From: Perkinsus chesapeaki
Taxonomy: Eukaryota > Perkinsozoa > Perkinsida > Perkinsidae
Direction of reading: 5' to 3'
Assembly (NCBI GenBank): GCA_013115145.1
Contig: JAAPAO010000060.1
Location: 1 to 64,000 of the forward strand
DNA length: 64,000 nt
This document shows positions 40,117 to 53,500 of this stretch, one piece after another. How positions within the stretch are numbered: position 1 is the first letter of the stretch; every line of letters begins with the position of its first letter. The position numbers were made by a program, and so were the translations under genes. The notes beneath the pieces are model-generated. The model was not told the origin of the DNA, did not search any database, and saw only the letters and a list, made by a program, of their open reading frames with translations.

Positions 40117-43100
40117 TCAGCCTTGCCCAGTAAAGTGAGATATACTCAGTGACAAGAGCTTTCGAATACTTTGTGTCGGATGTCCCAACTGCATAACTTC
40201 CACTCCCAGCACTTCACACAACAACAAGTAGAAACACAATGATAAATAGTCACGAAACAAAGTACAAGCTTCAATGGCGAGTCGGAGAGAGCTGCCGGGG
40301 GCGATAGGCTGATCCTCCAATGCTAGACCAGACCTGCTGAAATACTCGAGATGCCGATCGCATCCTCGCGTAAGGCTCCGCACCAGTTCCTGTATAGTAA
40401 CCTCCATGTCCGTCATGAACTGTGTGGTTTGCTCTACATACCGCTTTTTCACTTCCTCCAGCTCACGACACCTTAACAGCAGCAGCAGCCATGACGTCGC
40501 AGCAAACACGATAGGCTTACTCGTGGAGCGCTGATGTATACTCTTTGCTCCTTTCAGTAAGTGCCTCCTTGGCACTATGACACTCCCTTTCCACTTGGAT
40601 CACTCGGTCTAGTGTCCTCTACAATAAAAGAATTTTCGTGATCCTGGGCCGAATACACTTACCGGAAGCGGCTCGTTCTCTCCTATGTCATCTACTGTAC
40701 TGGAATCACGGTGTCGCGCACCTTCAGGGGACGGAGGCACCCCTAGCAAACCCAAGTCACTAAGAGACTCCCTCCTCCCAGTCGAGCCCGTGGAGCCACG
40801 TCGCTGCGTAAGATTGGCCATCGGTATCGTTCGGGAGAGTGGCGATAAATCATAAGCCATGAGAGGACCTGGGCTGTCTGGGTTCACAGCTTCCCGGGCC
40901 CTCCCCTGCAACTTGGCCGACAGCACTAGCTTCCTCTGCTGAAGCATGTGATATCGGGCTAAGGCTCGATCTCTAGCCATGGCGAGGTCGTCTCGGTGCT
41001 TCTCAGCAGGGAGTAGTTTATGCACCTGAAAATACGGAAATTATGAAGCAGCGGCAAGGGAGAAGGCACCTCGAATGAGGAGAGCCGGGACGTTAGAACT
41101 GCCATGTCCCGTCCAAGTTGGGCATTCCGCTCCCTAATAGCGTGTTTGAGCTCGCAGACCTGCCGTAAGGGCACGCGGAGTGATGATGTCCCCGGTGCTG
41201 AGGGAGGCAAGCATAACCGAGGAGCTCCGAGTGTTTCTTACACTCCCTTGATTGCTGTTTCTCACGCCACAGAGGTTTGTTCTTCGTTATCAGAGCGTTA
41301 GTATCGATAACTAGATCTCCTGGAGGCTCTATCGAGAAGCCAATAACTCCTAATGGTATCGGCTCATCTACCTGATTGGCCCGCATGAGAACTCCGCGTC
41401 AACCCAGAGCCTACCAAGACACCACTATTTTGATGCTCTAAACCTCGTCCCGAGTCCTGCGCTTCGGTGTCCCCGTTGGTAGCGCTCCGCCTCGTAATGG
41501 CGCTTTGAATTATACTAAAGCCATCATTGAGCCTCTCCCGTAGGGACCGAGAAGACGAGGAGAAATCATCAGCTAACGACGCCACTTCACTCGGTGGTGC
41601 TTCTGAACCTCCTCTGTGGCCGGTGATGGCTTCTATCAAGACTACCTGTTTGGCACTCCTCCAGCAGCCGTCCTGGGATATTCTTCACCGCCTCGAGCAA
41701 CCGGGAGGTCTGAAACTCCCCAGCATACTCGACCAAGTCTCTATTAGTAACCTAGCACGTAAATACACTACCATTCCCGAATACAGTAACACCACCTTGC
41801 AACCATCGAGTATCTTGAACATCGCTCGCTCCTGTGCCCGCCGCTTGCCAGATTCGCTATCTGCTCTCATAAAGTCCGTGCCATGCTTTGAATTCTGCGC
41901 AATAGTTCCCCGAAGTCCTTGCCTTGGAGTACAGCTCTACCTGCATGTATCTAGAAATCTCCTCCATCTTCATCCTCAGCAGCTTCGGTTCCAATGCAGT
42001 CAATATCGCCATACCTGGACCATCAATATACAAGGGACTGCTGTGAGGCATCATCACTCACCCGTCTTGAAAACGACCTTCCATCCGCACAGGAAAAATA
42101 GGTCGTAGACGTATTTGAGGAAGTCGGCGTCCACATAATAACCGAACAGCGTCATCACCCACTGCTGGGCGAAAACATCCACGGTGAAGGAGTGACTGTT
42201 GAGATGGTGCCATAATCCCGGAAGATTCTTCCGTGCAACACACGAGAATTGTCGCCTGATATACACATCATTCCCCCCGCCAGCTCTACCAGCATTCTAC
42301 ATTCTTAAAGGGAGAAGAGGCACTCCTGGAGAGAAGAGATATCGATACTGAAAGTTATCGAGGAGGCATTGCATCATCACGAAGGCATTGGCTGGATCCA
42401 AGTCCAAATGGATGAGCAATACCGCAACGATGAAGTTCATGCCTTGACAGTAACTACCAACGAGGCCCTAGCAAGCACAGCAGCAGCAGCAGCCACTTTC
42501 AAGTACCCTATGCTGGGGTTGGCGTTGGCAACGGCCACAAGAACGTTTTGTAACTTCGCATGGATCTCCCCTTCATCTTTAACGAATAGCTCGTGGGTTG
42601 GCAGTGTCCGCCGGACGTCCCGAGCTATCTCGTGTGCTAGCTCTCTATCGTGAGGAGAGCTGCTGCCGCCGCCAGCATCGTGCACCCCCAAATAGTAGTC
42701 GTAACATTTGTGATAATCCCCTGCGAAATCCCGCAGTAGAGGGAGATCCCTAGCATGCCCGCAGTACTCCATCCAGAACCACCGACGCTCCTCTCCATCC
42801 CCAACTGCACAATGACAGACTGCCAACTTCAGCCACTTTTTCTCGCCAAGCCAATGCCATCGAGAGCACACCCGCCCACTACACTTTACCACATCTTTCA
42901 TGGAAAGATATCCGCTTGGTATCGCTAGCGTAAGTGCTTGCTCGCATACAGATAAAGAAGTGTCCGACTTAGGCCGCGTTCCATCGACGTAATGACTGAT
43001 GGGGGGAAGAACAGGTTTCATCGATCTAGAGCTTCTACTGCTGCTGCTGCTGCTGGGCGAGTGGACCGCGAGAGGCTCTGGTAGCTCAGCAACGCTGCAT

Positions 43101-43240
43101 TGCTTTGATGAAGAGGAGGATGATGAGTAGGGATTATCCTGGGTAGTACTCGATAAAGTTGGGGAGTTCAACGAGGACTGAGATCGTTGACACACCAAGA
43201 TTGGCCAACGCCAACCCACCCTAGTAGAACAGTGTTTCAC
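40117..43240 (-). CDS. TBC-domain Rab GTPase-activating protein with C-terminal coiled coil
   Basis: The N-terminus (from 43240) is Ser-rich with a Ser run, followed by a region with VVKCSGRVCSRWHWLGEKKW, which resembles an F-box-like or linker segment. The TBC domain reads IARDVRRTLPTHELF, NVLVAVANANPSIGYL, then GMNFIVAVLLIHLDLDPANA, FVMMQCLLDNFQ, YRYLFSPGVPLL, HHLNSHSFTVDVFAQQWVMT, LFGYYVDADFLKYVYDLFFL, CGWKVVF and ILTALEPKLLRM. The R of the IxxDxxR motif is present; the Q finger region is represented by YYVD rather than YCQG. After the TBC come coiled-coil exons (ELKHAIRERNAQLGRDMAVL, MHKLLPAEKHRDDLAMARDR, DRVIQVERECHSAKEALTER, CRELEEVKKRYVEQTTQFMT). It should stimulate Rab GTP hydrolysis. 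One junction, at SIGYL|GMNF, does not close with a canonical GT donor. Confidence 0.85.
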
Positions 43241-44103
43241 AATACACTTCGTTATCGATTAAGACAGTATACGAAAAATGTTTTGTCATGCTTAGGACTC
43301 CTCATCCTACAAGTTTCATGTTTTCAGTCGCTGAAATTATAAAATTATGACATTTTCCGTTTTGGACTATCAAAATGGAAGACACTGAAAGTACGGTGAG
43401 TGAGCGACTGTCTTCATCTCTACGATCTACAAATCTGGAAAACTTCGGCTTAGCTCCAGCGAATCCCAAGCGTACTAAATGTTGGGGTGGAAAAATTTAA
43501 CATTCCAACTGCGAAGCCCCAACAGAATTTCCGACACTACCGAGGATCGACCCTCCATTACAAATGTCTGTGACCCTCGCAAGACACAACGCTACTACAG
43601 CTGATGCCTCGCCATGTATTTCCCTTATATCACCTCGTCCCTGCCCGCCTTGTCTGGAGATGTTCTATATTGTTGCCGCTGATGGATCCCTCCTCCTTCT
43701 ACTGTTACTGGCCATCGCTTTCTCCTACTGTGGCCTCGAGGACGGTAGAGTCCCCCACCAGTGCGAGGGCTATTAGGCATCCTTATTGAATATGAAAACT
43801 ACCTTCGAGTAGTTACGGAAAGTAGACATCAACGTGCTCGTAAAATACAGCCCCAGCTAGCAACCGGAGTTGGCGCCAGTGTTGAATAGGTTGTTCTTTC
43901 GCCTGGAGATTCTCGCCTAAATCACCCTGCGCGTAGCTCAAATGGCTCGATACCCAAACTCCCTCAAAATGAATAACATCAACGCAAGAGACAATGTATA
44001 GGAAACCAGAGGCATATGGACCCTGACGCGACGATTAATGAAAAAAATGTAGGCGGCGGCAACCAACGGTGTATGGATGAAGCTGCACTGGCCTCTTGCT
44101 GGC
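43241..44103. other. Intergenic, no gene seen
   Basis: It lies between the GRP94 3' end and the TBC gene start. It includes a near-perfect 10-bp stem near 43356-43381 (TTCCGTTTTG against CAAAATGGAA). The 69-70-codon frames here have no motif. Confidence 0.45.
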
Positions 44104-47100
44104 CTACAGCTCATCATCGGTCTCCTACAAACATGCAAATGATTCATAAGTCTGCCATAGCCGTGGGATTACTGGTGGGTTAATATCGCCGGAGACGTTT
44201 CCCTCGGCATCAACTGTGATTGTCGGTCCCTCTTTATCTTCGGCCTCGGCTCCATCCTCCTCCTCTTCGTCATCCGTATCCTCCTCGGTTATTTGCACCT
44301 ATAACATGACGATAATCAAATCCGATAACCATCTCCCTTATTACCTCCTCCACAGCTGTGTTTGGATCTACGCCTAGCGCCTCGCTCATCAGAGAATACA
44401 TCTAAGTCAATGAAGTACGAGGCCAAAGAGGCCGAGCTTCTGACTGCTTACTCTCTGAACCAACGCATGAGGATCGATGATCTCGTATCCAGAATCCAGC
44501 ATAGCAGCTTGGAATAGAACTATGGCAGTGTCCTCCGCGTTGGAATCAGCGTTACCGTTCTTCACCTACATTACACTTTCAATTATCGCGATTCTCTCTC
44601 TCCATCCTTACCTTGTCCAAGAGATCCTTAACAACCGGATGATCTGGATTGAGCTCCAGAGTACGGCGGCCGGTCATGTGCTGAAGATCATTCTTGTTCT
44701 GGAAACTCTGTGCTCTCATGATCTTCTCCTGTTGAGCAGTGTACCTCACAGCGCCGGATAGCACATTCACAACAAACCAGTAGACATGATGCAGCCTACC
44801 CGAACTGGTCAGATACAACCACGCAAGGTGCGTCGACGAGCCTCTTGGAGATCGTCACCGAGGCTATGCCATAGTTGTAATTAGCTTCCGGATCCTCCTT
44901 AGAGGCCTTAGTGAGAATATCCTTGTACCACTTGGTGAGAGGCTTGTACCTTAAGCACGTTCGACTCGGCAAGTGCTGAATAAAAGTTAACGCTTACATC
45001 TTCTTAACCTTCGCAAATCTCTCCTTGTCATCCTCGGTCTCGTCCATCTTAAGATCAGCCTTCTGAATGGTGACCAGTTTCTTACCATCATATTCGCCCA
45101 GTTTTTGCATGCCTGCAATAATATAGTAAGGTGAACCACTAGAGAATGCTGTGGCTTACAGGGCTCATCAAGCTGGTTATCGAGAAGAAGAACTTCTATG
45201 TCCTTCTTATAGAAAATCTGCAGCGCGGGGTTCTTCTTCATAACCTATGATCCACAGCATAACCCTACACCAACTCCAAGCCATCTCCACGTACATCAAT
45301 GGTCTCACCGCTCATGTAGTAAATGGAGTCCTGCTTCTCCGGCATGTTCTCAATGTACCTGTGGTAACGTTGAAAGCCATGGTAGTCAGAAAACAACAAC
45401 ATGCTTACTTGTCAAGGGTGATGACCTCGTCCCCGCTCTTCGTGGTTTTGAATCGAAGCAGCTTAGCGATCTTTGAGCGATTGGCATCGTCCTCATAACA
45501 CCCGAGCTTGAGGTTTTCACCGAAGTTCTCGTAGAAGATTTCTGAGTCAATAATCCATCAGCAGCTTCCAAGTCGAGACTTTCGATATCCTCTCACCCCA
45601 ATCAGTCTTCCCTTCATTTGCGTCAGGTGCTTTCTCTTCCTCCTCGACACCTTCCGCGGCGAGCTTGGCCTTTTCGGCCTTCTGCTTCTCATCATCCTGA
45701 AAAAGCGAAATCCAAACAACTACGCGTATCCGTTGGCTCCACCTGCGATAACTTCTTGATCAATTCGAGAACCTTCCTGACCAACTTCTTCGAGATGACC
45801 TTGAGAATCTTGTTTTGCTGGAGCTGCTCTCGGGAGACCTGGAAAATTAATGTGGTCACTGCCGTCACCTCGTGCACCACTCACGTTGAGAGGCAGATCA
45901 TCTGAGTCGACAATACCAGTGACGAAGTTCAGGTACCGAGGGAGAAGCTCGTCAAACTTGTCGGCAACCAGCACCTGTCGGAGTATGATGTATCTCTTTA
46001 CGCCCGAGGCGCGTCGGAGCTCACCCTGCGAACGTAAAGCTTAATTTCGGACTTTTTCTGCCAGTAGTTCTCCATGAAGTTATAAGGAGCCCTCCTTGGG
46101 ATGTAGAGAATAGCCTTGAACTCAATCTCACCCTCCGCTGTGAAATGGGTGTAGGTGAGGGGATCACTGTAGTCGTGAGCGAGGGCCTGAGGCAACAAAG
46201 ATAACAACACCTAGCAACAAGATAACAAGCCTTACGTGATAAAACGACTTGTATTCCTCATCAGTAATATCCTCCTTGTTCTTAAGCCAGAGAGCCTTCT
46301 GGGAATTAACCTGAACAAGAATGATCACACGGAGTTGCGATCGTTATCGGATCTTTTACCTGTTCGTAATCATATACGGTCTGCTTCTTTTTAGGCTTCT
46401 CCTTCTTATCCTCGCCTTCTTCCTCCTCACTCTCTTCATCATCCTTCACTTCAACCTACATCGGCATCATCCTCACTAATAGGCCACTCCAAGCCACCTT
46501 ACGTCCTTATCCTTGTCTTCGGTTTCCTCAGACTCTTCCTCCTCATCAGCATCCACCTCAACCTCCTTCTTTGTCTTCAAGGATATCGGATAAGGCACGA
46601 ACTGCGAGTACTTCGTAGCGAGCTCCTTCAGACGACTCTGAGAACAAACAAATTTCGGCAAGTCCACAGACACGCTAATGCTCACCTCCTCGAGATATTC
46701 ATGAGCGTCTTCCTTCAAGTGGAGTGTGATCTGAGTACCGCGGCCAAGAGTGTTCCCTCGGGGGTCTGGCCCAACGGAAAAGCTGGCATCAGCACTTGAC
46801 TCCCAAATATGTTGCTCAGGGTCGTCATTGTTCTTCGAAGCCACTGTCACTTTGTCAGCGACTAGATAGGCCGAATAGAAGCCCACACCGAACTGACCAA
46901 TCAAGTTGGCATCAGAACCTGCAGAGAGACAGAGCAATGATCCGTCGACTCAATGACATCGGGAATACCTTCGCTCATCGCTTCCAAGAAGTTGCTTGTG
47001 CCCGACTTGGCAACGGTGCCCAGGTTGTTGATAAGGTCCGACTTGGTCATACCGATTCCGGTATCGGTGATGGTAAGGGTGTTGGCTTGATCATTATAAT

Positions 47101-47546
47101 CAATCTTAATATCGAGCTCAGGATTCTCCTTGAGGTATTCAGGATCCTTAAGACTGTTATATCTGTTAACATCATCAACGACACGCGAGCATCTTTTATA
47201 CAGGAGGACCCTACCTAGCCTTCTCGAGGGCATCGGCAGCGTTCGAAATGAGCTCTCGTAGGAAAACTTCTTTGTGCGTGTAAAGAGAATTGATGATGAT
47301 GTCCATCAATCGACTAACTTCGGCCTGACACCAAACTTGTCGAGCAAAAGGGACTTCTACGCTCACCTGAAACTCGTGTTTTTCAGCCTTCTCTTCGTAT
47401 TCGGCTGTGATGTCCGGAGTGGTATCGACAACTGAAAGATGCTTGTTTTGCTTATCGACATCATAGAGAAGGCGCTCACCAGGCTCATCCTGTGCGATGG
47501 CTGCCAAAGGCAAAAACAGAGCGGAGATCAGCCGCAGAAAACGCAT
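44104..47546 (-). CDS. Endoplasmin / GRP94 (ER-resident HSP90)
   Basis: About twenty exons. The N-terminus is a signal peptide ([18 protein letters not shown]). HSP90 landmarks in order: [20 protein letters not shown] with [83 protein letters not shown], a charged linker (about 46380-46560), [72 protein letters not shown] and [16 protein letters not shown]. The last exon is only seven codons (44104-44124) and adds ETDDEL with its stop after a phase-0 48-nt intron. This gives a DDEL ER-retrieval signal; without that splice the frame would lack one. The protein folds secretory and surface clients, probably including the secreted products of this window. Confidence 0.97.
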
Positions 47547-48275
47547 TACTCCAAACAGTTAAAACAACTAATGTCGAAGTAGCCTCGTCACTCAATAATT
47601 CCGCAGGTATCTTTAGCCCTCGCACGTCGAATGATTTCGCGTACGACGGAGGCAAGATCACTGCGTGCAATACCTCGCTACGCCCATCTAATCGATTATC
47701 AATCGCGCGTCTGTTTTTGGGTCCTCTACAGGAGAGGAATGTTGAATGTACCATGGAGTTTGATAGTGCTGCTTTCGTACCGTCGCTCCTTCAGGCGTCA
47801 TCACGTTCCGTATCTGTTTGGCTTTGAGTGGTATGCTCCTTCCGAAGGATTCCTTCGACGTTAGTGCTGGCGCTGTTCCACACGCTTTTGATTGCCGATG
47901 CCACACTACCTGTCTGCGGCCACGAGACAGGCTACGGTCACAACGGTTATTCGCCAGAAATTCTCATTGTTGGTGTCTAGCGCCAACTAGCCTATCTAAC
48001 TGCGTTGTGTGTTCTGTCCCTATTCTCCTCCCCAGCGGTGTTGCTATCACGAAGCTGCCCTATTAAGTGCCATATCGTACTAGCCGCAGCGCAATACGAC
48101 TGGGCGGGTCAGCTTGGTCATCCCTGAGTGTTGGGAATACTCTATATTAGTGATGGCCCATCTGAAACTCCTTGCCTGCTGTAGCTCTGTGGGGGCTAAG
48201 GTGAGTCTAGCAGTGGTGAGTATCTTGTTTTTCAGTAGAGGTCCTCCGTTACATTAATTTCAATCCTTTTTATCA
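47547..48275. other. Divergent intergenic region (GRP94 / MORN gene)
   Basis: GRP94 (-) and the MORN gene (+) start outward from this 0.73-kb stretch. Inside it, the ATG at 48153 opens a 16-codon frame ending at a GTGAGT donor, with a TTTTTCAG acceptor just before 48237. This could be an upstream exon, a 5'-UTR intron or a uORF of the MORN gene. Confidence 0.4.
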
Positions 48276-49981
48276 ATGGGAAATTGTGCATGCCTCGGCA
48301 GCAAACACGAGACACCTCAGGAGCCCGAAAGCGCATCAGCTCCTACAAGGCCTCCTAAGGACACCACCACTGCCGCCGCCGCAGCAGCAGCAGCAGCTGA
48401 CCAACAACAACATCAACAGCAAGATTCCACAGCAGCAACTAGCGGCAACCCGCCCGCTGGTAATTCTAATAATGTTACTAGCAGTAGTAGCCCACGGCCT
48501 GATACCGGCTCCCAAGGGGGAGATGGTACGGTGGCTGCTGCCTCAGGTGGGGCCGCCGCTAGTGTTGCTGGTCAACAGGCTGCTCCTACAGGGTCAAATG
48601 CTGATGGTAAGTGGCTACCTGCGTGTAGAATTAAGGTGTATCTTTCGTAATAGGTTCAGCTAGTGGTGATGCTGCTGCTCGTGAGAAGAGGGCACCTTTC
48701 AAATGCGAAAATGGGGCCATGTAAAGGATAAGTCACTGAGTTGGGGTTGATCGTTACTCTACACAGATACACCGGTGAATGGTCAGGCAACTCCAGAGAT
48801 GGATACGGAGTGCAAGTGTGGCCTGATGGCGCTAAATACGAAGGAGAATGGAAGAATGATAAAGCATGTGGCAAGGGTAACCTCATCGTTGTTGTTGCAG
48901 CCGTGTGTGGAAGATATTATTTGGTTTAGGCAAATTCACTCATGCGGATGGTGATATATACGATGGTGACTGGAAGGACGATAAGGCTGATGGCCAGGGG
49001 ACTTACTATCATGCCGATGGCAGCAAGTAAGCTTGGCTCAAGTGATGCTTGTTGATAACCGTTGTTGTCAGATATACTGGCCAATGGAAGGACGATAAGC
49101 AGGACGGTTTTGGCAGGGAAGATTGGCCTGATGGAGCCAAATACGAGGGAGAGTACAAGAACGGCAAAAAGGTGTGTTGCGGAACCTTATCTTGGCGGCG
49201 TCCATGTGGATATCAACAATTGCTGCTGCTGCTGCTTTAGGACGGTCATGGGCGATTCTCGTGGACTGATAACTCCGTTTATGAAGGATCATTTGTAAAC
49301 AATGATATTGAAGGGTATGGCACTTACAGTTGGGGTAGTATTAGGGTTAACTGAAACGGTTTGGTGAGTACCTTCCACATACCTTGTTGCCCATCTCAGG
49401 TGATGGCCGTAAATATGAAGGTGAATGGAAAGATAACAGGATGCATGGCAAGGGAACGTTCATTTGGGTTGATGGACGGAAGTAGGCTTACCCAGCTGTT
49501 CATTCGGCAAGCAGCAGCACTGATGATTCTTATCAGATATGAAGGTCAGTACGTTAACGACCAGAAGGATGGTCATGGTGTCTTCACATGGCCCGATGGA
49601 CGCCGGTAGGGTTATTTGGACCAAGCCGTCAACTTTAAATGCGTATATCAGGTATGAAGGTGGATGGAAGGCCGGTAAGCAAAACGGTCGTGGTGTATAC
49701 CGAACTGCTAAGGGAGAGGTAAGTGGAAGAGTAATTGACGGTTTGTGTTATCTCGTCTGAGTTAGGTTCGTGAAGGTGAATGGGAAGATGGCCATAGAGT
49801 TCGTTGGTTGGGACCCCCGCAGGTAGGGCATGTCCTATTGTTGCAAAGAATGAAGTGTCTTGTTCAGGCTGCTGGAGCCGCTAACGCCGGTGATAAGGTT
49901 GCATCGATTGATGCTCCGAAGGCGGGCAGCGAGAACGCAGCTGACAATGCCAACAGTAACAATCAAGATGACCAACAGTAG
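48276..49981 (+). CDS. Acylated MORN-repeat protein
   Basis: Eleven exons: 48276-48606, 48654-48720, 48767-48876, 48930-49026, 49072-49171, 49241-49334, 49400-49481, 49537-49605, 49652-49718, 49766-49807 and 49868-49981. All phases close. The N-terminus [11 protein letters not shown] is a strong myristoylation site with adjacent Cys for palmitoylation. A disordered Ala/Gln/Ser region follows (residues 20-115), then about ten MORN repeats ([66 protein letters not shown], and so on), then an Asn/Ala-rich acidic tail. By family such proteins bind membranes and, in alveolates, often sit at the pellicle or basal complex. Several introns fall just before the YxGxW start of a repeat. Confidence 0.93.
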
Positions 49982-50579
49982 TGTGTTGAGTATAATGCAT
50001 GTATACTGCAAGGATTAAGTGTCTTAACAACATCATCAACCTACAACACTGACAATGCTCCTGTCATTAGTAAATGCCATAATGGAGAAGACAATTCAAG
50101 TCATCTCTTCTTACCGTACCACTACTGACCTCCTCTTTTGTACTCTTGTTGCAACTTCCAGCTGAGTAGCTGCTGTGATGATCGCCCCGAGAGGGCGGCA
50201 TTGAGGCTCCTCCTACTCCGCATTATTGTTATTATTTTTTTGGCGACCAGAGCGACTGCCTAGAGCAGCTACGGCTGATAATGTCAAGGACTTTTCGAGA
50301 CCGTCGCTTCGCGTTGATCTCTATGTTTTGCGTTAACAGTACTGGGGGCTTTGGCGAGGACAATCGGTAGCCAGGAGCTTGCCTCCGAACCGGCAATGAC
50401 TCCTTTCTATAACGCCTCCACGATAAGTAAATACAAAGGCAGCTGCAACTTCAGTTTGATGATGGGCTAAGGAAGCCCATCCGAAGTTGGTTGCACATCG
50501 TCTTTAAGTTACTTTATTTCATCGTAACTCGTGTTCGATGAACTGTTATAACCCAATATCTATAAGAAGGATAATACCA
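49982..50579. other. Intergenic between convergent genes
   Basis: It follows the MORN stop and precedes the 3' end of the minus-strand coiled-coil gene. No gene seen. A hairpin-like pair GATGGGCTAAGGAAGCCCATC occurs near 50459. Confidence 0.5.
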
Positions 50580-53500
50580 TTATGGTATAATGGACGATAG
50601 AGATGGCAACGGTGTGCCAGATACAACAGACCGCGGGGTTTCCTTCGCACTGTTTACCACTGAGGAAGCGATAGCCTGGGCTTCGGGCTTGCCGTCAGGT
50701 GGGTGTGAACTCATGGCAGAGCGGTACTCTCCGCTTCGATGGGCATCGTCATCTGATGCCCGTGATATCATTCGCACGAAGGAAACGACAGTACCGATTC
50801 CCCCCTCGAGGGTTAGTCTGTGCTTCCACTGCTCAAAGTGGTCTACAATGGGATGACGGAAACGAATCTTATACCTGATCCGATACAGCGAGCCGATACC
50901 GGCAGTGATTCAGATATCAGTACTTGACGGATGCGATGGTCTCATGTGTTGAACCTGGAACGGTGAATATGGCCTCACCCTTAATCGCTGGATTGGGCTC
51001 TGCACTCCTTCTCAAAAGATCGTAGAGGCTCACCTGTGCACCAGAAACTAGGCCGAACAATCGATACATAAGATTGATCACGTGTGCTGTGCCGATGACG
51101 GTTCCTCCGGCTGCTGCCGTTATCCCAACCTGGAATGCTTCCAGATCTAGTTTGAGGCCTGCGGGGAATATGACATGGAGCAGCTGCCACCTGCCACTGC
51201 AACACCCTCAGCCTCTAAAGCATTCCACAGTTTGCTATCGTGTATCATGTCGAGACCAGGAAAGGACAGAGTGGTGCGGTAACTGTTACGCGTCAAATGA
51301 ACACCGTTTGGTGACGCTACCTACTTGGGGCAAAGACCGGCTGCTGCATCTGATATGCAGAGACCAAAGTCGTAGAAGCTAACAAGGACGACCGACATCA
51401 AAGTGTCCGTAGATTCACCTTCCTTGATAGGGAAACCTGAAACGACATTCCTCGACGACCGGACGACTGAGCAATTCTCACCCATACTCCGAATCAACGC
51501 AGCGTCTAGACTAGCCTTCCCAAGAATGACGTCGAGACTGTTGAGGCTGAGATCTGGTATCTCGCTCAAGTCCGAGAATCCGCCATCGCTGCCAGCACTG
51601 AGGGCTTCGCTTATCGATGCCGGTATGTGGCTCCTAGAAGGTTGCCACGCTACTGCCTGCATTAAGCGTTCCAGCTCACCTTCGAGACTGTGCGAGCTTC
51701 TTTTGAAGCTCCTTGATTTGGAGGTCTCGGCTCGAGGCAAGCCTTTGCCACTTGTCGCGTTCCTGTACACCATGGGCCACGTGTCGGTTTAAAGAGCCAA
51801 CCTTGATAAGGTCCGCCGCCCTTTCTCGAGACTCGGCGGAACTAGCTTCCATCATCTTGCGTAGGTCATTCGACATCCCTGTAGCATGAGCCGATTGACG
51901 GAATTCTAGTTTCATTTACCAGCCTCTATCTGGAGCATTTTTCTCAAACTGTGGATCTCGTCCACTAATTCGGCCTTCTCATTCCGCAACACATCCACCA
52001 TAGGAGCCAGCCTGTCAGCCGCCATTCCCTCAGTGCTGCTTAGTTGCTCTGAAGGGAACAGCAATACAGCCACGGTGATGCTCAAAAAGCGATTACCGAT
52101 ACCTTGACCAATAATGATACTTCCCGCGGTTAGGCTTGGAAGAGCACCGGGCCTACAGGGCGTATCCATACACCAACTGTAGCTTGCCCGTACCTGCTGT
52201 TTACAAGGCCGGAGATGACCAGCTTCAACTGGCTTTTATCCTCCTCTGATAAACTAGGAAGGAGGAAGTTTAACCTAAAGGGGCTGGGTGCGTGACCGAT
52301 TGCTGTTTCTTTGCACCGTGGCTCGAGCGAGGCTAGATGAGAGCTATAGGTGTCAGCTTCCGCCCGCATCCGATTGTTCTCCTCAGTTAAGAGCAGAATC
52401 TACATTTAGAACTCCACCGTCACTTAGGAGCTATCAGGCAAGCTGACTCGTTGCTGAACATCTTCAGCTCCTCGGTCTTTCTGTTTGAGCTCTGCCTCCA
52501 GTCCGTCTGCCCGCTGCTGTGCTGCTTTCAATTCACTCTTCACTTTATGAACTTCCTCCTGCAACTCGTTTACTCGCTTCTGAAGTACTGCTCGAGACTC
52601 ACTCTAACAGCGGTCAGTGATGCCTGTTGCCCGTCAGCATGTAGCTATTACCTGTTGCCCGAACGATGAGTGGGCAATTTGCACTATTTCATCGTGTAGC
52701 TCCTGTCGCCTTGCCTCTGATTCCTCTAGCTTCTGCCACCAGCAGAGCATCTGCTGCTGTGCTAGCCTTACCTTTACCTTCTGCAGTCGTGTTATCTCAT
52801 CATTTGACCACTGGGATGTTCGCGGGCTGGTGTCAGATTTCGTTGCGAGGCTGAGGAAGACCGGAGAGATTGGCCGGCAGTCTCCTGCGGCCTTACGCGG
52901 TTGAAGTCGTTGGCCCAGACCCTCTCGGAAAATGCGAGCCTGAAGCACACATACATATCAGGCCGTCGGGGAGACCTCTCACTCGAGCGTAATGCATGGA
53001 GCTCCTCCTCCAGCCCTTGGATCCGCAAACGCATCTCCTGCTCGGAATCTCGTCCAAGATTTCTCGGGGACACGCAGGTGCCTGCGACATTCACCCTCCA
53101 TTGTGGTGTGAGTGCCGCTGCTACAAACACTGATGGTCCTAGTGGATCGCGTCGAGTAGGTTCTCGGATGTGAAAAAGGTGAATTAGACCGTCTGGTCAA
53201 TGCCCCAGCTAACGCTAATCTGCAAGAGCAGCAGCCTCTCCTCCAGTTGCAGTGTTGCAGGTCAGGGCTACCGTTTTAGGCTTGGGTTCTGGGTTGCTAA
53301 TCCTCCCCTTCGGACGCTTTTCGATGAGTGCCACTGTGGACGACCTCGAATATTCCGTTCTTTTGAAGATGCTGGACGATCGGGACCAGCCATCTGCAGT
53401 TCCGCTATGAACCAAGAGAGGGCAAACTCCGCCGCCACCTGCGCCCTTCCGAGGATAACCGGCGCGCCCTTATTCAAATAATATGCCTTGCTCGTTGGCT

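Noticed and set aside
47492-47827. 111-codon plus-strand frame antisense to the GRP94 start
   Set aside because: It overlaps the GRP94 signal-peptide exon in antisense, has no motif and no splice logic.
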